A stretch of DNA of 43,317 bases from Candidatus Nitrotoga sp. CP45 (GTDB lineage: Bacteria > Pseudomonadota > Gammaproteobacteria > Burkholderiales > Gallionellaceae). This document shows positions 17,102 through 26,959 of this stretch, in pieces. The first letter of the stretch is position 1, and each line of letters begins with the position of its first letter. A model generated the notes under the pieces. The model was not told the DNA's origin. It was given only the letters and a program-made list of their open reading frames with translations, and did not search any database. The stretch covers positions 1 to 43,317 of the forward strand of contig QFXJ01000055.1 of NCBI GenBank assembly GCA_003402375.1, given 5' to 3'. A program made the position numbers and the translations under genes.

Positions 17102-18274
17102 TTGAGTAGCAGTTTTGACCGCGACATCAACCGTGCCGATACCGCCAGTGTCAAATATGACGGGCGGAAAAACATGTTTGGCACAAACGAAGTCATCCCG
17201 TTGTGGATTGCCGATATGGATTTTGCCGCCCCGCCAGCCGTCACCCGTGCCCTCGCCGAGCGCGCCGCCCATCCCGTGTATGGCTACACCCAGTACCCGG
17301 ACAGCCTGTACGAATCGCTGATGGACTGGCTTAGGCGACGCCACGGTTGGGAGGTACAACGCGAGTGGATCATGATGTGTCCCGGCGTAGTGCCCTCGCT
17401 GCACGCCGCTATCATGGCTTTTGCCGAGCTAGGTGAATCGGTAATCGTGCAGCCGCCAGTGTATTTTCCATTTTTTTCGGCTGTCACAAACACCGGTAGA
17501 GCGCTGCTGCAAAATCCGCTGCGCATGGAGATCGGTCACTACGCCATCGACTTTGACCACTTGGAACAGTGTGCAGCTAAGGCGCGTATGCTGCTGCTAT
17601 GCTCACCGCACAACCCGGTTGGGAGAGTATGGCGCGAACCGGAATTGAAGCACCTTCTGCGAATCGCAAAAAAATACGATCTGCTCATATTTTCAGACGA
17701 AATCCACGCTGATTTGATCTACCCCGAAAATAAGCACACCACGCTCGCGACGCTGGCAGAGAACCCGGCCTACGTCCTCACAGCCGTTGCTCCCAGCAAA
17801 ACATTCAACATCCCCGGGCTGAATCTTTCCTCACTCATCGTGCCGGATGCTAAGCATCGCGCGGCTATCACCCAGGTATTTGACAGGATGCACATCAGCG
17901 CATCCAATCCCTTTAGTATCGTCGCTTTCGAAGCCGCCTACCGGGAAGGCGAGACCTGGCTGGACGAGTTACTGGCCTATCTGCGGGAGACACGAGATTA
18001 CGTCGAGAATTATCTGGCCGCCTATCTCCCGGAAATCCGGCTTATCAAACCAGAGGGCACCTACCTGCTATGGCTTGATTGCCGTGCACTAAGGATGAGC
18101 GACGCGCAACTCAAGCATTTCTTCGTGTATGAAGCGGGTGTGGGCCTGAGCCCCGGCATTCTGTTTGGCGAGGGCGGTAGCGGATTTATGCGCATGAATA
18201 TCGGCGCACCTCGCCAAACCATCGTGACCGCCCTCGAAAATATAAGGAAAGCGGAACGTAAAACATGGCGATGA
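17102..18274 (+). CDS. patB: PatB/MalY-type PLP-dependent C-S lyase
   Basis: Fold-type I PLP enzyme, most like PatB/MalY cystathionine beta-lyases, which cleave C-S bonds of cystathionine or related thioethers. The 390 residues start at TTG 17102 with AGGA nine bases before it. Visible motifs are IPLWIADMDF (N-terminal family signature), VYGYTQYP, the SPHNPVGRVW loop, FSDEIHADL (Asp199 contacts the PLP pyridine nitrogen) and the Schiff-base Lys233 in APSKTFNIPGL. RMNIGAPR near the end holds the substrate-carboxylate arginine. The preferred substrate is not readable from the sequence. It is divergent from the orphan lipoprotein, with possible shared operators. Confidence 0.9.
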   Translation: MSSSFDRDINRADTASVKYDGRKNMFGTNEVIPLWIADMDFAAPPAVTRALAERAAHPVYGYTQYPDSLYESLMDWLRRRHGWEVQREWIMMCPGVVPSLHAAIMAFAELGESVIVQPPVYFPFFSAVTNTGRALLQNPLRMEIGHYAIDFDHLEQCAAKARMLLLCSPHNPVGRVWREPELKHLLRIAKKYDLLIFSDEIHADLIYPENKHTTLATLAENPAYVLTAVAPSKTFNIPGLNLSSLIVPDAKHRAAITQVFDRMHISASNPFSIVAFEAAYREGETWLDELLAYLRETRDYVENYLAAYLPEIRLIKPEGTYLLWLDCRALRMSDAQLKHFFVYEAGVGLSPGILFGEGGSGFMRMNIGAPRQTIVTALENIRKAERKTWR

Positions 18275-18416
18275 ATAAAAAAACGGGATTCAGATCTATA
18301 CAGGTTGCATGAGGCGATGTGCAATTAAGCTATTGCCCTGCGTGCAGGTGAACCATTGTTAGACCCCAGCCACGTGAAGACTGGCGAGCACCGATAAATT
18401 TATCGCCCACATCCGG

Positions 18417-19493
18417 TCAATGCAAAAGTCTGCATCGCTGAACTGCGACAGCCACGATCAGCGCCAGCGCAAGCAAGATGAAGCCTATCGGCGACAGCGT
18501 CGGGATTGAAACTACGGCATGCGGTGGTGGTGGAACAAGATCGGGGCTGACGATGACGGAGATGGGAAACACCCCGGTGGCGAAGGGTGAGCCTGCCACC
18601 GGTATCAGCACCCCGGTGTCGGCGGCGATGGTGTACGCCGAGACATTGTTACCATTTACGTTCGCCACATAGGCGAAAGCCCCGTTCAGACTGACGGTGA
18701 CGGAGTAAGGACCCGACCCGGCGGCGAAGGGTGAGCCTGCTACCGGCGTCAGCACCCCTGTTCCGGCGGCGATGGTGTACGCCGAGACGGTATTACTCAT
18801 CTGGTTCGCCACATAGGCGAAGGCCCCGTTCGGGCTGACGGTGACGGAAATAGGAAACGATCCGGCGGCAAAAGGAGAGCCTGCCACCGGCGTCAGCACC
18901 CCGGTGCCGGCGGCGATGGTATACGCCGAGACGGTATTACTCATCTGGTTCGCCACATAGGCGAAGGCCCCGTTCGGGCTGACGGTGACAGAGTGAGCAT
19001 CTAACCCGGCGGCGAAGGGAGAGCCTGCCACCGGCGTGAGCACCCCGGTGCCGGCGGCGATGGTGTACGCCGAAACGTTGTCACTGCCATAGTTCGCCAC
19101 ATAGGCGAAGGCCCCGTTCGGGCTGACGGTGACGGAAATAGGAAACGATCCCGCGGCGAAGGGTGAGCCTGCTATCGGCGTCAGAACCCCAGTGCCGGGA
19201 GTGATGGTGTAAGCCGAGACGGTGCTACTGCCCGAGTTTGTCACATAAGCGAAGGCTCCGTTCGGGCTGACGGTGACAGAGTGAGCATTTAACCCGGCGG
19301 CGAAGGGTGAGCCTGCTATCGGCGTCAGAGCCCCAGTGCCGGGAGTGATGGTGTAGGCCGAGACGGTGCTACTGCCCGAGTTCGCCACATAGACGAAGGA
19401 CAGCGCCCAAGCTTGACCAACGGCCCCAAACAGGCCGATGAGCGCAAACAGAAATATTTTGGTGTAGCGTCTACGATGACTCTGCTGAAACAT
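18417..19493 (-). CDS. YVTN-type beta-propeller protein with IPTL-CTERM sorting signal
   Basis: A 358-residue exported protein. The signal peptide ends near QAWA (residue 30). Six consecutive 48-residue units follow, each with YVANxxSxxVSAYTI, TGxLTPxAGSPFAAG and SVTVSPNGAFA, typical of single blades of a YVTN/lactonase-like propeller. A proline linker (PPPPHAV) leads to IPTLSPIGFILLALAL and a basic end (QRCR), which is the IPTL-CTERM tripartite signal thought to be handled by an exosortase-type system in bacteria that make extracellular matrix. No exosortase lies in the window. The gene is convergent with patB, and the interval 18275-18416 holds no clear terminator. Confidence 0.88.
   Translation of the reverse strand: MFQQSHRRRYTKIFLFALIGLFGAVGQAWALSFVYVANSGSSTVSAYTITPGTGALTPIAGSPFAAGLNAHSVTVSPNGAFAYVTNSGSSTVSAYTITPGTGVLTPIAGSPFAAGSFPISVTVSPNGAFAYVANYGSDNVSAYTIAAGTGVLTPVAGSPFAAGLDAHSVTVSPNGAFAYVANQMSNTVSAYTIAAGTGVLTPVAGSPFAAGSFPISVTVSPNGAFAYVANQMSNTVSAYTIAAGTGVLTPVAGSPFAAGSGPYSVTVSLNGAFAYVANVNGNNVSAYTIAADTGVLIPVAGSPFATGVFPISVIVSPDLVPPPPHAVVSIPTLSPIGFILLALALIVAVAVQRCRLLH
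18517..19415 (-). repeat. 144-bp tandem repeats inside the propeller gene
   Basis: Equivalent positions recur at exact 144-bp intervals (for example 18661, 18805, 18949, 19093, 19237, 19381), giving six units. Neighbouring units are nearly identical at DNA level, and dipeptide variants (SFPIS, LDAHS, SGPYS) alternate between them. This suggests recent duplication or gene conversion. Outer boundaries are approximate. Confidence 0.85.
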
Positions 19494-19649
19494 GTGATTT
19501 CACCATTTATTTGCGCCAACTGCGATTAATATTATTCTGTTATATGCGCTTTGCTACGGGGCGGATGCACTTTAAACGTGCCTACCGGAAAGCCAGACTG
19601 GCACGCACTTACTTGCCAAGCATTTGACCTAGGCTACCGAGGATAAATA

Positions 19650-19833
19650 ACGTAACTACGCAAGTCAAATTTACCTTATCCTTTTCCGGCGCGTTCTTGA
19701 TATTATTGAAATTGGCGCAATCGCCAACCGTGTGCAAGATCGATTTACCATGTATCTTGCGTCGGATAAGGTAAGTTTTCTTGCACCCAACTTTACTCTG
19801 AAATCTAGCCGTGAGTTGTGGCTGCTGTCTCAT
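19650..19833 (-). pseudogene. Integrase N-terminal-domain-like remnant
   Basis: The 420-nt gap between the propeller gene and mutS contains an 80-codon minus-strand frame (19609-19851). Part of it, VGCKKTYLIRRKIHGKSI then LHTVGDCANF, resembles the arm-type DNA-binding domain at the N-terminus of tyrosine integrases (pattern K-T-Y-x-x-R-R-K-x-x-G-K). The remainder of the frame does not continue as an integrase, and no catalytic domain is present. It is probably a decayed fragment of a past integration; the resemblance is by eye only. Confidence 0.3.
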
Positions 19834-19913
19834 AAAATACAACCCTTGCAAGTACGGTCTTTGCTAAGACATGTGAAGGAACAATGGGACTACAAGAAGC
19901 AATAATTAATTGA

Positions 19914-22553
19914 ATGAAAATAGAAAAAGAACAAACTAATAAATCGGTATCTGGCAGCGTAGACGCCTCAAAGCATACCCCCATGATGCAGCAATACCTG
20001 CGCATCAAGGCAGAGTATCCCGACATGCTGCTTTTCTACCGCATGGGCGATTTTTACGAGCTATTCCATGAGGATGCAATTCGCGCTGCGAAGCTGCTCG
20101 ACATTACGCTCACTCAGCGTGGCGCAACCAATGGCCAGCCGATCAAAATGGCGGGCGTGCCTTACCATGCCGCTGAACAATATTTGGCGCGGCTGGTAAA
20201 ACTGGGGGAATCGATCGCCATATGCGAACAGATCGGCGATCCCGCTACCAGCAAGGGGCCGGTGGAGCGCAAGGTGATGCGTATCGTTACCCCTGGCACA
20301 CTCACTGATTCCGCCCTGTTGGATGAAAAGAAAGACAGCCTGTTGCTGGCGCTGCATGAGCGCTCCGGCAAGGTGGGGCTGGCTTGGATGAATCTGGCTT
20401 CTGGCAAATTTTTCGTCAGTGAAACCGATGCGAACAATTTGCCAGCCGAACTGGAACGCTTGCAGATTTCAGAAATTCTGCTTGCTGAAAATGCCATTCA
20501 GCCGACACTCTGCAAAGCAGCCATCAAGACACTGCCTGTTTGGAATTTCGATCTGGAAACCGCTCGGCGCACGCTGTGCCAACAGTTTGCCACGCACGAC
20601 CTGAGTGGTTTCGGATGTGACAATTTCACGCTAGGTTTGGAAGCGGCGGGCGCGTTGCTCGGCTATACCAAGCTTACACAGGGGCAGGGTATCAGCCATG
20701 TGCACGCCATTCAAGTTTATGCCGCCGAAGATTTCGTGCGCATGGATGCCGCCACGCGGCGCAATCTGGAAATCACCCAGACCTTGCGCGGCGAGCCTGC
20801 CCCCACCCTGCTTTCCTTGCTGGATACCTGCGCCAGCAATATGGGCAGCCGTTTGCTTAACCACTGGCTTCATCACCCGCTGCGCGAGCGCGCCACTTTG
20901 CGTGCACGGCTGGATGCAGTCGACAAATTGCAGGCATCATCTGCTTTTCCGCAAACGGGAGAGGGGGAGCGGAGCTTCAGCAGCAGGCAGGCGATTTATC
21001 AAACTGTTCATGAACAGCTCAAACCCTGTGTAGACGTAGAACGCATCACTGCGCGCATCGCTTTGCGCAGCGCACGTCCGCGCGACTTATCCGGCTTGCG
21101 CGACACGCTCACGCAACTACCGCAATTGCATACAGTATTAACAAGCACCAACGCTTCGAAACTGATAGGCGATCTGGCCGATGCCTTGCAGCCGGATGCC
21201 GAACTAATCGCGCTGTTGCAACGTACGCTGCGAGCGGAACCATCGAGCATGCTGCGCGAAGGCGGTGTTATCGCTGATGGCTATGATGCGGATCTCGATG
21301 AGCTGCGTGGCATCCAGACTAATTGTGGCGAATTCTTGTTGCAACTGGAAGCACGCGAACGCGCGCGCAGCGGCATTGCCACCCTGAAAGTCGAATACAA
21401 CCGTGTGCATGGTTTTTATATCGAGGTGTCGCTCGCACAGTCCACCAAAGTGCCGGACGATTACCGCCGCCGCCAGACTTTGAAAAATGCCGAGCGCTAT
21501 ATCACACCGGAACTCAAAGCCTTCGAGGACAAGGCGCTTTCTGCCAATGACCGTGCGTTGGCACGCGAGAAACTGCTCTATAAGCAATTGCTGGATCAGC
21601 TTGCGCCTTACATTGCGCCGCTGCAACGCATTGCCGCCGCCATCGCCGAATTGGATGTGCTTGCTACTTTCGCCGAACGCGCCTCAGCGTTGAATTTCTG
21701 CGCGCCTACCTTCAGCGAAGAAGCTGTATTGCACATTCGTGGCGGTCGCCACCCGGTGGTGGAAGCACAGGTGGAACAATTCATCGCCAATGACACCAAA
21801 CTGCACAGCGCGCGCAAGATGCTACTTATCACCGGTCCCAACATGGGCGGCAAATCTACGTATATGCGCCAAGTCGCGCTGATTACATTACTCGCGCACT
21901 GCGGTAGCTTCGTTCCGGCAGATGAAGTCATGCTGGGCGAGATTGACCAGATTTTTACGCGCATCGGCGCTTCGGATGACCTCGCCAGCGGCCGTTCCAC
22001 CTTCATGGTAGAGATGACGGAAGCGGCCAATATCCTGCACAACGCGACCGAGAATAGTTTAGTTCTAGTAGATGAAATCGGACGCGGCACTTCCACCTTC
22101 GATGGCTTGGCGCTGGCCTATGCCATCGCACGTCATTTGTTGGAAGAGAATCGTTGCCACACGCTGTTCGCCACCCATTACTTTGAATTGACCCGACTTG
22201 CCAATGAGTATCCTCAGCTTGCTAACGTCCATCTCGCCGCCATTGAACACAAGCACAGCATCGTATTTTTACACAGCGTGAGTGAAGGCGCGGCGAGCCA
22301 GAGCTATGGGCTACAGGTGGCTGCTCTTGCGGGGGTGCCAAGGAGCGTCATTAAAATCGCGCGAAAGCAACTGCAAACACTGGAACAAAATAGCGCGGCA
22401 CAAAATCCGCAGGGCGATTTGTTCAGCGCCGTGCCGGACTTGCCCGAACTGCCGGAACACCCGGCGTTGATCTCGTTGCGTGATATTACGCCTGATGAAC
22501 TTAGTCCGAAGCAAGCACTGGAAAAGTTATATCAGTTAAAGAAACTGATTTAA
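19914..22553 (+). CDS. mutS: DNA mismatch repair protein MutS
   Basis: Recognises mismatches and small loops in newly copied DNA and recruits MutL using ATP. The 879 residues have the usual layout. The mismatch-reading domain carries the Phe-x-Glu wedge at Phe47 and Glu49 (RMGDFYELF). Connector, lever and clamp regions follow, then the ATPase with Walker [10 protein letters not shown] (641-649), [12 protein letters not shown] and THYFELT. A dimerising helix-turn-helix tail ends the protein. The start at 19914 gives a family-typical lead before HTPMMQQYL. An alternative ATG at 19983 would remove 23 residues. It is monocistronic here. Confidence 0.97.
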   Translation: MKIEKEQTNKSVSGSVDASKHTPMMQQYLRIKAEYPDMLLFYRMGDFYELFHEDAIRAAKLLDITLTQRGATNGQPIKMAGVPYHAAEQYLARLVKLGESIAICEQIGDPATSKGPVERKVMRIVTPGTLTDSALLDEKKDSLLLALHERSGKVGLAWMNLASGKFFVSETDANNLPAELERLQISEILLAENAIQPTLCKAAIKTLPVWNFDLETARRTLCQQFATHDLSGFGCDNFTLGLEAAGALLGYTKLTQGQGISHVHAIQVYAAEDFVRMDAATRRNLEITQTLRGEPAPTLLSLLDTCASNMGSRLLNHWLHHPLRERATLRARLDAVDKLQASSAFPQTGEGERSFSSRQAIYQTVHEQLKPCVDVERITARIALRSARPRDLSGLRDTLTQLPQLHTVLTSTNASKLIGDLADALQPDAELIALLQRTLRAEPSSMLREGGVIADGYDADLDELRGIQTNCGEFLLQLEARERARSGIATLKVEYNRVHGFYIEVSLAQSTKVPDDYRRRQTLKNAERYITPELKAFEDKALSANDRALAREKLLYKQLLDQLAPYIAPLQRIAAAIAELDVLATFAERASALNFCAPTFSEEAVLHIRGGRHPVVEAQVEQFIANDTKLHSARKMLLITGPNMGGKSTYMRQVALITLLAHCGSFVPADEVMLGEIDQIFTRIGASDDLASGRSTFMVEMTEAANILHNATENSLVLVDEIGRGTSTFDGLALAYAIARHLLEENRCHTLFATHYFELTRLANEYPQLANVHLAAIEHKHSIVFLHSVSEGAASQSYGLQVAALAGVPRSVIKIARKQLQTLEQNSAAQNPQGDLFSAVPDLPELPEHPALISLRDITPDELSPKQALEKLYQLKKLI

Positions 22554-22612
22554 TTTTCAATGCGCGCTGGCAGAGAAGTTGTTTAACCTCTTCCTCCCAA
22601 ATTTTTACAGGA

Positions 22613-22702
22613 TCACAGCAACGCTGCCGCTTCTACCAATGCTTGGTATTTGCGGGTTAATTCACGCTTGGGCTGGTCGTTCTCATCTTTCGAATACGGA
22701 TT
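22613..22702 (-). pseudogene. Possible C-terminal gene fragment after mutS
   Basis: In the 357-nt gap between mutS and the tRNA, a minus-strand frame encodes NPYSKDENDQPKRELTRKYQ followed by ALVEAAALL and a stop. It is polar, helix-like and looks coding, but is preceded by an in-frame TGA. A different frame (22683-22898) covers the upstream sequence without a recognisable family. It could be the end of a frameshifted gene. Weak evidence. Confidence 0.25.
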
Positions 22703-22870
22703 TCACGGCTGCTTTACATCGGTGCAAAAAGCCATTTTTCAGCTTATGAAGTGATAAGTAAATAAGCCGTTTCACGACTTCCCATTGTTGCCTCCACGCC
22801 TCATAGTTAAATTTTGAGGCGACAACTAACCTGACATAGGGGGAGACAATTGATAAACTTCCGAATTGCA

Positions 22871-22902
22871 GAAAACAATAAGGCTCACATATATGCAAGC
22901 CT
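22871..22902 (-). terminator. Intrinsic terminator of the rpoD-tRNA transcript
   Basis: On the minus strand AGGCTTGCA, a TATA loop and TGTGAGCCT form a 9-bp stem with two G-T pairs, followed by TATTGTTTT. It starts eight bases after the tRNA CCA end and would end the tRNA transcript. Confidence 0.65.
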
Positions 22903-22910
22903 CTGTTTAT

Positions 22911-22987
22911 TGGTGGGTCGTCAGGGACTTGAACCCCGGACCAAAGGATTATGAGTCCTCTGCTCTAACCAACTGAGCTAACGACCC
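22911..22987 (-). tRNA. tRNA with anticodon CAU, probably tRNA-Ile2
   Basis: A 77-nt cloverleaf on the minus strand: acceptor GGGTCGT pairs with ACGACCC, the D-arm is AGCTCAGTTGGTTAGAGC, the anticodon arm AGGACTCATAATCCT has CAU, the T-arm contains GGTTCAAGTCC, and CCA is encoded at 22911-22913. CAU could mean elongator Met or Ile2 (lysidine at C34). The extended match around ACTCATAATC and TTGGTC to Escherichia coli Ile2, plus the position just after rpoD, where tRNA-Ile2 sits in Escherichia coli and Pseudomonas, favour Ile2. It lies 41 nt after rpoD and may be co-transcribed. A TATAAT at 23022-23027 (complement) could also start it separately. Confidence 0.93.
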
Positions 22988-23001
22988 AATACTGGTTTGA
23001 A

Positions 23002-23017
23002 GCACTTTTTAAAGTGC
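23002..23017. other. Short perfect palindrome between rpoD and the tRNA
   Basis: GCACTTTTTAAAGTGC can fold into a six-bp hairpin with a four-base loop on the minus-strand transcript. No U-tract follows. It may be a processing or pausing site upstream of the tRNA. Confidence 0.4.
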
Positions 23018-23028
23018 GTTCATTATAA

Positions 23029-24960
23029 TCAACTCTCACCGTCGAGGAAGCTTTTCAGCTTGTCTGAGCGAGACGGATGACGGAGCTTACGCAATGCCTT
23101 GGCCTCGATCTGGCGGATACGTTCGCGCGTCACATCGAATTGTTTACCTACCTCTTCAAGGGTGTGGTCAGTATTCATTTCTATACCAAAGCGCATACGT
23201 AGTACCTTGGCTTCACGCGGTGTAAGCGAATCGAGAATGTCTTTGGTGACATTGCGCAAGCTGTCGTATACCGCCGCTTCGATGGGTGCCAAAGTATTCG
23301 AATCCTCAATAAAATCGCCCAGATGCGAATCATCATCGTCGCCTACTGGGGTTTCCATGGAAATCGGTTCCTTGGCAATCTTCAAAATCTTGCGGATCTT
23401 GTCTTCGGGCATTTCCATCTTTAACGCCATCGTTGCGGCATCCGCTTCCAGCCCGGTTTCTTGCAAGATTTGGCGCGAAATGCGATTCATCTTATTAATG
23501 GTTTCAATCATGTGCACCGGGATGCGTATGGTGCGGGCCTGATCGGCAATGGAACGAGTAATGGCTTGGCGTATCCACCACGTGGCATACGTCGAAAACT
23601 TGTAACCACGGCGATATTCGAATTTATCTACCGCTTTCATCAGTCCGATATTGCCTTCCTGAATCAGATCAAGAAACTGCAAGCCACGGTTGGTGTATTT
23701 TTTTGCAATGGAAATCACCAGACGCAGGTTAGCTTCAATCATGTCGCGCTTGGCGCGACGTGCTTTGGCTTCGCCATTGGTCATTTGCTTGTTGATTTCT
23801 TTCAGATCGCGAATGGGAATGCCCACACGCTGCTGCAAATCAAGCAGTTTCTGCTGTTGCTCGACGATGGCGGCCTGGAAACGTGACAGTGTTTCGCTGT
23901 AAGGTTTTTTAGCAGCCACTTCGCGCACGACCCAATCTAGCCGCTCTTCGTTGCCTGGAAAGGTCGAGATAAAATGTGGACGCGGCATGCGCGACTTGGT
24001 CACGCATAGCTCCTGAATAATACGTTCATGACTGCGCACTTCTTCTACCAAATGGCGCATGGTGTCGCAAAGTGAATCTACCTGCTTGGCAGAAAAACGG
24101 AACTGCGTAAGCTCGTTGGAAATCTGCTCCTGCAGCTTGTTGTACTGTGCACTTCGATAACCATACTTCTCATAAGCTTTGCCGATTTTGATAAAAAGGT
24201 CGCGAATGATATCGAAACGCTCCAGCGCATCAATCTTGAGTTTGGCGAGATTGGCTGCGGCAATAGCCTCGGTATCTTCTTCGTCGCCTTCTACATCTTC
24301 ATCATCATCCTCCATGGCCTCATCGCTAAGCTCTTCTTCGACGATTATGGTTTCATCCTCTGGCTCAATGAAGCCATCGACAATTTCATCAATGCGCAAT
24401 TCATCGCGCGTCACTTTATCGACTAGCGTTAGAATTTCAGCAATGGTAGTTGGACAGGCAGAAATCGCCTGAATCATGTGCTTCAGGCCTTCTTCAATGC
24501 GTTTGGCAATGACGATTTCATCTTCGCGCGTGAGTAAGCCCACTGTGCCCATTTCGCGCATATACATGCGCACCGGGTCAGTAGTACGGCCAAACTCCGA
24601 GTCTACTGTAGAAAGCGCCGCCTCAGCGGCTTCCACCGCATCTTCGTCGGCCACCACAGGGGGCGCATCCGACATAATCTGATTTTCAGCGTCAGGAGCA
24701 TCATCACACACAGTGATGCCCATGTCGTTGATCATGCTGACAACGCCTTCAATCTGCTCGGCTTCCAACATTTCTGGCAGATGATCGTTGATTTCGCCGA
24801 AAGTCAAATAGCCGCGCTCCTTGCCCAAGATGATCAAAGCCTTCAAGCGCGTGCGCCGTGCCTCGATATCCTGCAACAACTCTACAGAGTCAGCAATCTG
24901 CTTTCCAGTTGATGCCTGTTTAGCTGAAATGGGTGTTTTCTTGTCTTGCTGAGTTGCCAT
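23029..24960 (-). CDS. rpoD: RNA polymerase primary sigma factor RpoD (sigma-70)
   Basis: Directs RNA polymerase to housekeeping promoters. The 643 residues show an N-terminal region 1.1, region 1.2 ([21 protein letters not shown]), an acidic non-conserved insert ([16 protein letters not shown]), region 2 with [20 protein letters not shown] then [19 protein letters not shown] (core binding and -10 recognition), region 3, and region 4.2 [20 protein letters not shown] followed by [12 protein letters not shown] for -35 recognition. It is third in the rpsU-(yqeY)-dnaG-rpoD macromolecular synthesis operon. A -10-like TATAAT in the 122-nt dnaG-rpoD gap suggests an internal promoter. Confidence 0.98.
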   Translation of the reverse strand: MATQQDKKTPISAKQASTGKQIADSVELLQDIEARRTRLKALIILGKERGYLTFGEINDHLPEMLEAEQIEGVVSMINDMGITVCDDAPDAENQIMSDAPPVVADEDAVEAAEAALSTVDSEFGRTTDPVRMYMREMGTVGLLTREDEIVIAKRIEEGLKHMIQAISACPTTIAEILTLVDKVTRDELRIDEIVDGFIEPEDETIIVEEELSDEAMEDDDEDVEGDEEDTEAIAAANLAKLKIDALERFDIIRDLFIKIGKAYEKYGYRSAQYNKLQEQISNELTQFRFSAKQVDSLCDTMRHLVEEVRSHERIIQELCVTKSRMPRPHFISTFPGNEERLDWVVREVAAKKPYSETLSRFQAAIVEQQQKLLDLQQRVGIPIRDLKEINKQMTNGEAKARRAKRDMIEANLRLVISIAKKYTNRGLQFLDLIQEGNIGLMKAVDKFEYRRGYKFSTYATWWIRQAITRSIADQARTIRIPVHMIETINKMNRISRQILQETGLEADAATMALKMEMPEDKIRKILKIAKEPISMETPVGDDDDSHLGDFIEDSNTLAPIEAAVYDSLRNVTKDILDSLTPREAKVLRMRFGIEMNTDHTLEEVGKQFDVTRERIRQIEAKALRKLRHPSRSDKLKSFLDGES

Positions 24961-25034
24961 ATTCGGTGGATTCCCATTTAATTAAATGAGTTAACACATT
25001 GCGGGTCAGCACAATGCTTTTGAAAAGGGTGCAG

Positions 25035-25040
25035 ATTATA
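25035..25040 (-). promoter_or_regulatory. Candidate internal rpoD promoter (-10 box)
   Basis: On the minus strand TATAAT lies 75 nt before the rpoD ATG in the dnaG-rpoD gap. No good -35 is present at the standard spacing. Internal promoters ahead of rpoD are known in this operon in other bacteria. Confidence 0.35.
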
Positions 25041-25082
25041 CCCGATTTTGCAAAAACTTTCCGCGCACCAATTACAATACCT

Positions 25083-26819
25083 TCATTTGAGTTCACTGCG
25101 TTGTAATAGTTGCAAATAGAGTGATCGTTCTTGTTCGTTTAAGCCCTTCATCCCTGTGTCATGCATTTTTACATGTAAGGCCTGCAATTGCTGTTTGCGC
25201 TGCTCATTGCGCAATCTGGTTAATACGTCTTGAAATTCTGCTACCACATTAAAAGTTTCACCCCATTGCATAATTTCAGCTAGCTCTGCCGCTAATAATG
25301 ATTCATGCGTTGTGCCTTGAAAATTCTGGATCATGGCTGAACTGCTTATCGCTCCTTCTTGCATGCGCGACCATTCGATCAGCGCAGTAATCGCTGCTGC
25401 TTCTGCCCCCACTGGCATCCAATTTTCTGGTAACTCTCGCGCCAGATCGGGCTGAAATAATAAACAGCGCAGTAATACGCGCAAATTTGATACGACAGGG
25501 CGCGCCGCTTTTTGTAGCGCACGACGTGGCAAGGCGCCTATCGGTTTGATCGCATATAGCGCTTCCAATTCCGTTTGGGTAATTCCCGCCAGCGTCGCCA
25601 CTTCTTTACGCAGTAACAGCGCAGTAGTAGGCGCAGAAATAACTGTTAGCAAAGGCTTGGCGCGCTGCAACAAAGCAGTGCGCCCTTCCTGGGTATGCAG
25701 GTCAACTTGTGTTGATAATTCACGTAACAAATAACTGGACAGCGGCAAAGCCTCTTGCAGTAACTTCTCAAATGCCGCTGTTCCATGCTCCCGTACAAAG
25801 CTATCAGGATCATGTCGCGAAGGCAGAAACAGGAAGCCGATGTGCTTGCCATCTACCAGTTGTGGCAGTGCATTCTCCATTGCGCGCCACGCCGCACGCT
25901 GTCCAGCTGCATCGCCATCAAAACAGAACATCACTTTATCGGTCAAACGCAGCATCTTTTGCACATGGTACGGTGTAGTCGCCGTTCCCAATGTGGCGAC
26001 AGCGTATTCAATACCATGCTGGGCAAGTGCTACCACATCCATATAGCCTTCTACTACCAAGACCTGCCGTTTGGCGCGTATGGCTTTCAGCGCCTGGAAC
26101 AGGCCGTATAACTCGCGTCCTTTTTCGAATAGCGCGGTCTCTGGCGAGTTTAGATACTTGGGATCAGCCGAATCCAGCACTCGCCCACCAAAACCGATCA
26201 CCTGGCCGCGCGTATTCACAATGGGAAACATGATACGGTCGCGAAAACGGTCATACCGTTTGCCATCCTCATTTTCTATTACAAGACCAGTCTCCAAGAG
26301 ACTACTGTCCTGATAGTTTGCAAAGACATTTCCCAAATTTTGCCAACCCTGCGGCGCATAGCCGATACCAAAGCGTAGCGCTATTTCACCACTCAAGCCG
26401 CGCCGCTTGAGATAGTCGATGGCGGGCGATGACTGCTTTAGCTGGTCGCGATAATAACGCGTTGCTGACTGCATTACTTCATACAAATCAGGTGTAACCT
26501 TATGTTGCGCTTGTTCCGGCATAGGCGCTTCGCGCGGTACCGTTACACCAACACTGCGCGCCAATTCTTCCACAGCATCGACAAAACCTAACCCACCATG
26601 CTCCATGACAAACCCTATAGCCGTGCCATGTGCACCACAACCAAAGCAGTGATAAAACTGCTTACTCTGACTGACCGTAAAAGAGGGGGATTTTTCATTG
26701 TGAAAAGGGCAGCAAGCGACATAATTAGCGCCTGCTTTTTTAAGCGGAACGTAACGCTCGATTACATCCACAATGTCGAGACGGTTGAGCAAATCATGAA
26801 TGAAGCTTTTTGGAATCAT
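25083..26819 (-). CDS. dnaG: DNA primase
   Basis: Synthesises RNA primers for lagging-strand replication. The 578 residues have an N-terminal CHC2 zinc finger (Cys37, His40, Cys58, Cys61 in CCPFHNEKSPSF and YHCFGCG). The RNA polymerase core follows with a TOPRIM fold (VVEGYMDVVAL and CFDGDAAGQRA), then a C-terminal helicase-binding region. GGAG is found close before the ATG. It lies between yqeY and rpoD, as in the classical macromolecular synthesis operon. A 122-bp MITE-like element occupies the upstream gap and may affect read-through from rpsU. Confidence 0.98.
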   Translation of the reverse strand: MIPKSFIHDLLNRLDIVDVIERYVPLKKAGANYVACCPFHNEKSPSFTVSQSKQFYHCFGCGAHGTAIGFVMEHGGLGFVDAVEELARSVGVTVPREAPMPEQAQHKVTPDLYEVMQSATRYYRDQLKQSSPAIDYLKRRGLSGEIALRFGIGYAPQGWQNLGNVFANYQDSSLLETGLVIENEDGKRYDRFRDRIMFPIVNTRGQVIGFGGRVLDSADPKYLNSPETALFEKGRELYGLFQALKAIRAKRQVLVVEGYMDVVALAQHGIEYAVATLGTATTPYHVQKMLRLTDKVMFCFDGDAAGQRAAWRAMENALPQLVDGKHIGFLFLPSRHDPDSFVREHGTAAFEKLLQEALPLSSYLLRELSTQVDLHTQEGRTALLQRAKPLLTVISAPTTALLLRKEVATLAGITQTELEALYAIKPIGALPRRALQKAARPVVSNLRVLLRCLLFQPDLARELPENWMPVGAEAAAITALIEWSRMQEGAISSSAMIQNFQGTTHESLLAAELAEIMQWGETFNVVAEFQDVLTRLRNEQRKQQLQALHVKMHDTGMKGLNEQERSLYLQLLQRSELK

Positions 26820-26959
26820 CCTGGCTCCGCCTCTGGTTTTACTAATGTGGTATGTACACCGAGGAGTAATTGATTGCTGATTTTACGTAATACGAGACAG
26901 ATTCATATTCACTGCAGCCATTAACCCGTGAACGCGAAAATGACTGTGTGATTAAGATT

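Noticed and set aside
17000-17404. 135-codon N-terminal extension of the orphan lipoprotein
   Set aside because: It overlaps the divergent patB coding region and would bury the signal peptide; the ATG at 16999 has a good ribosome binding site.
18393-18404. GATAAATTTATC palindrome between patB and the propeller gene
   Set aside because: AT-only short dyad with no T-run or conserved partner; too weak to call a terminator or operator.
20955-20992. Low-complexity GAGAGGGGGAGCGG stretch inside mutS, possible insertion
   Set aside because: The frame is intact and lies in a variable linker of the lever region; ordinary family variation.
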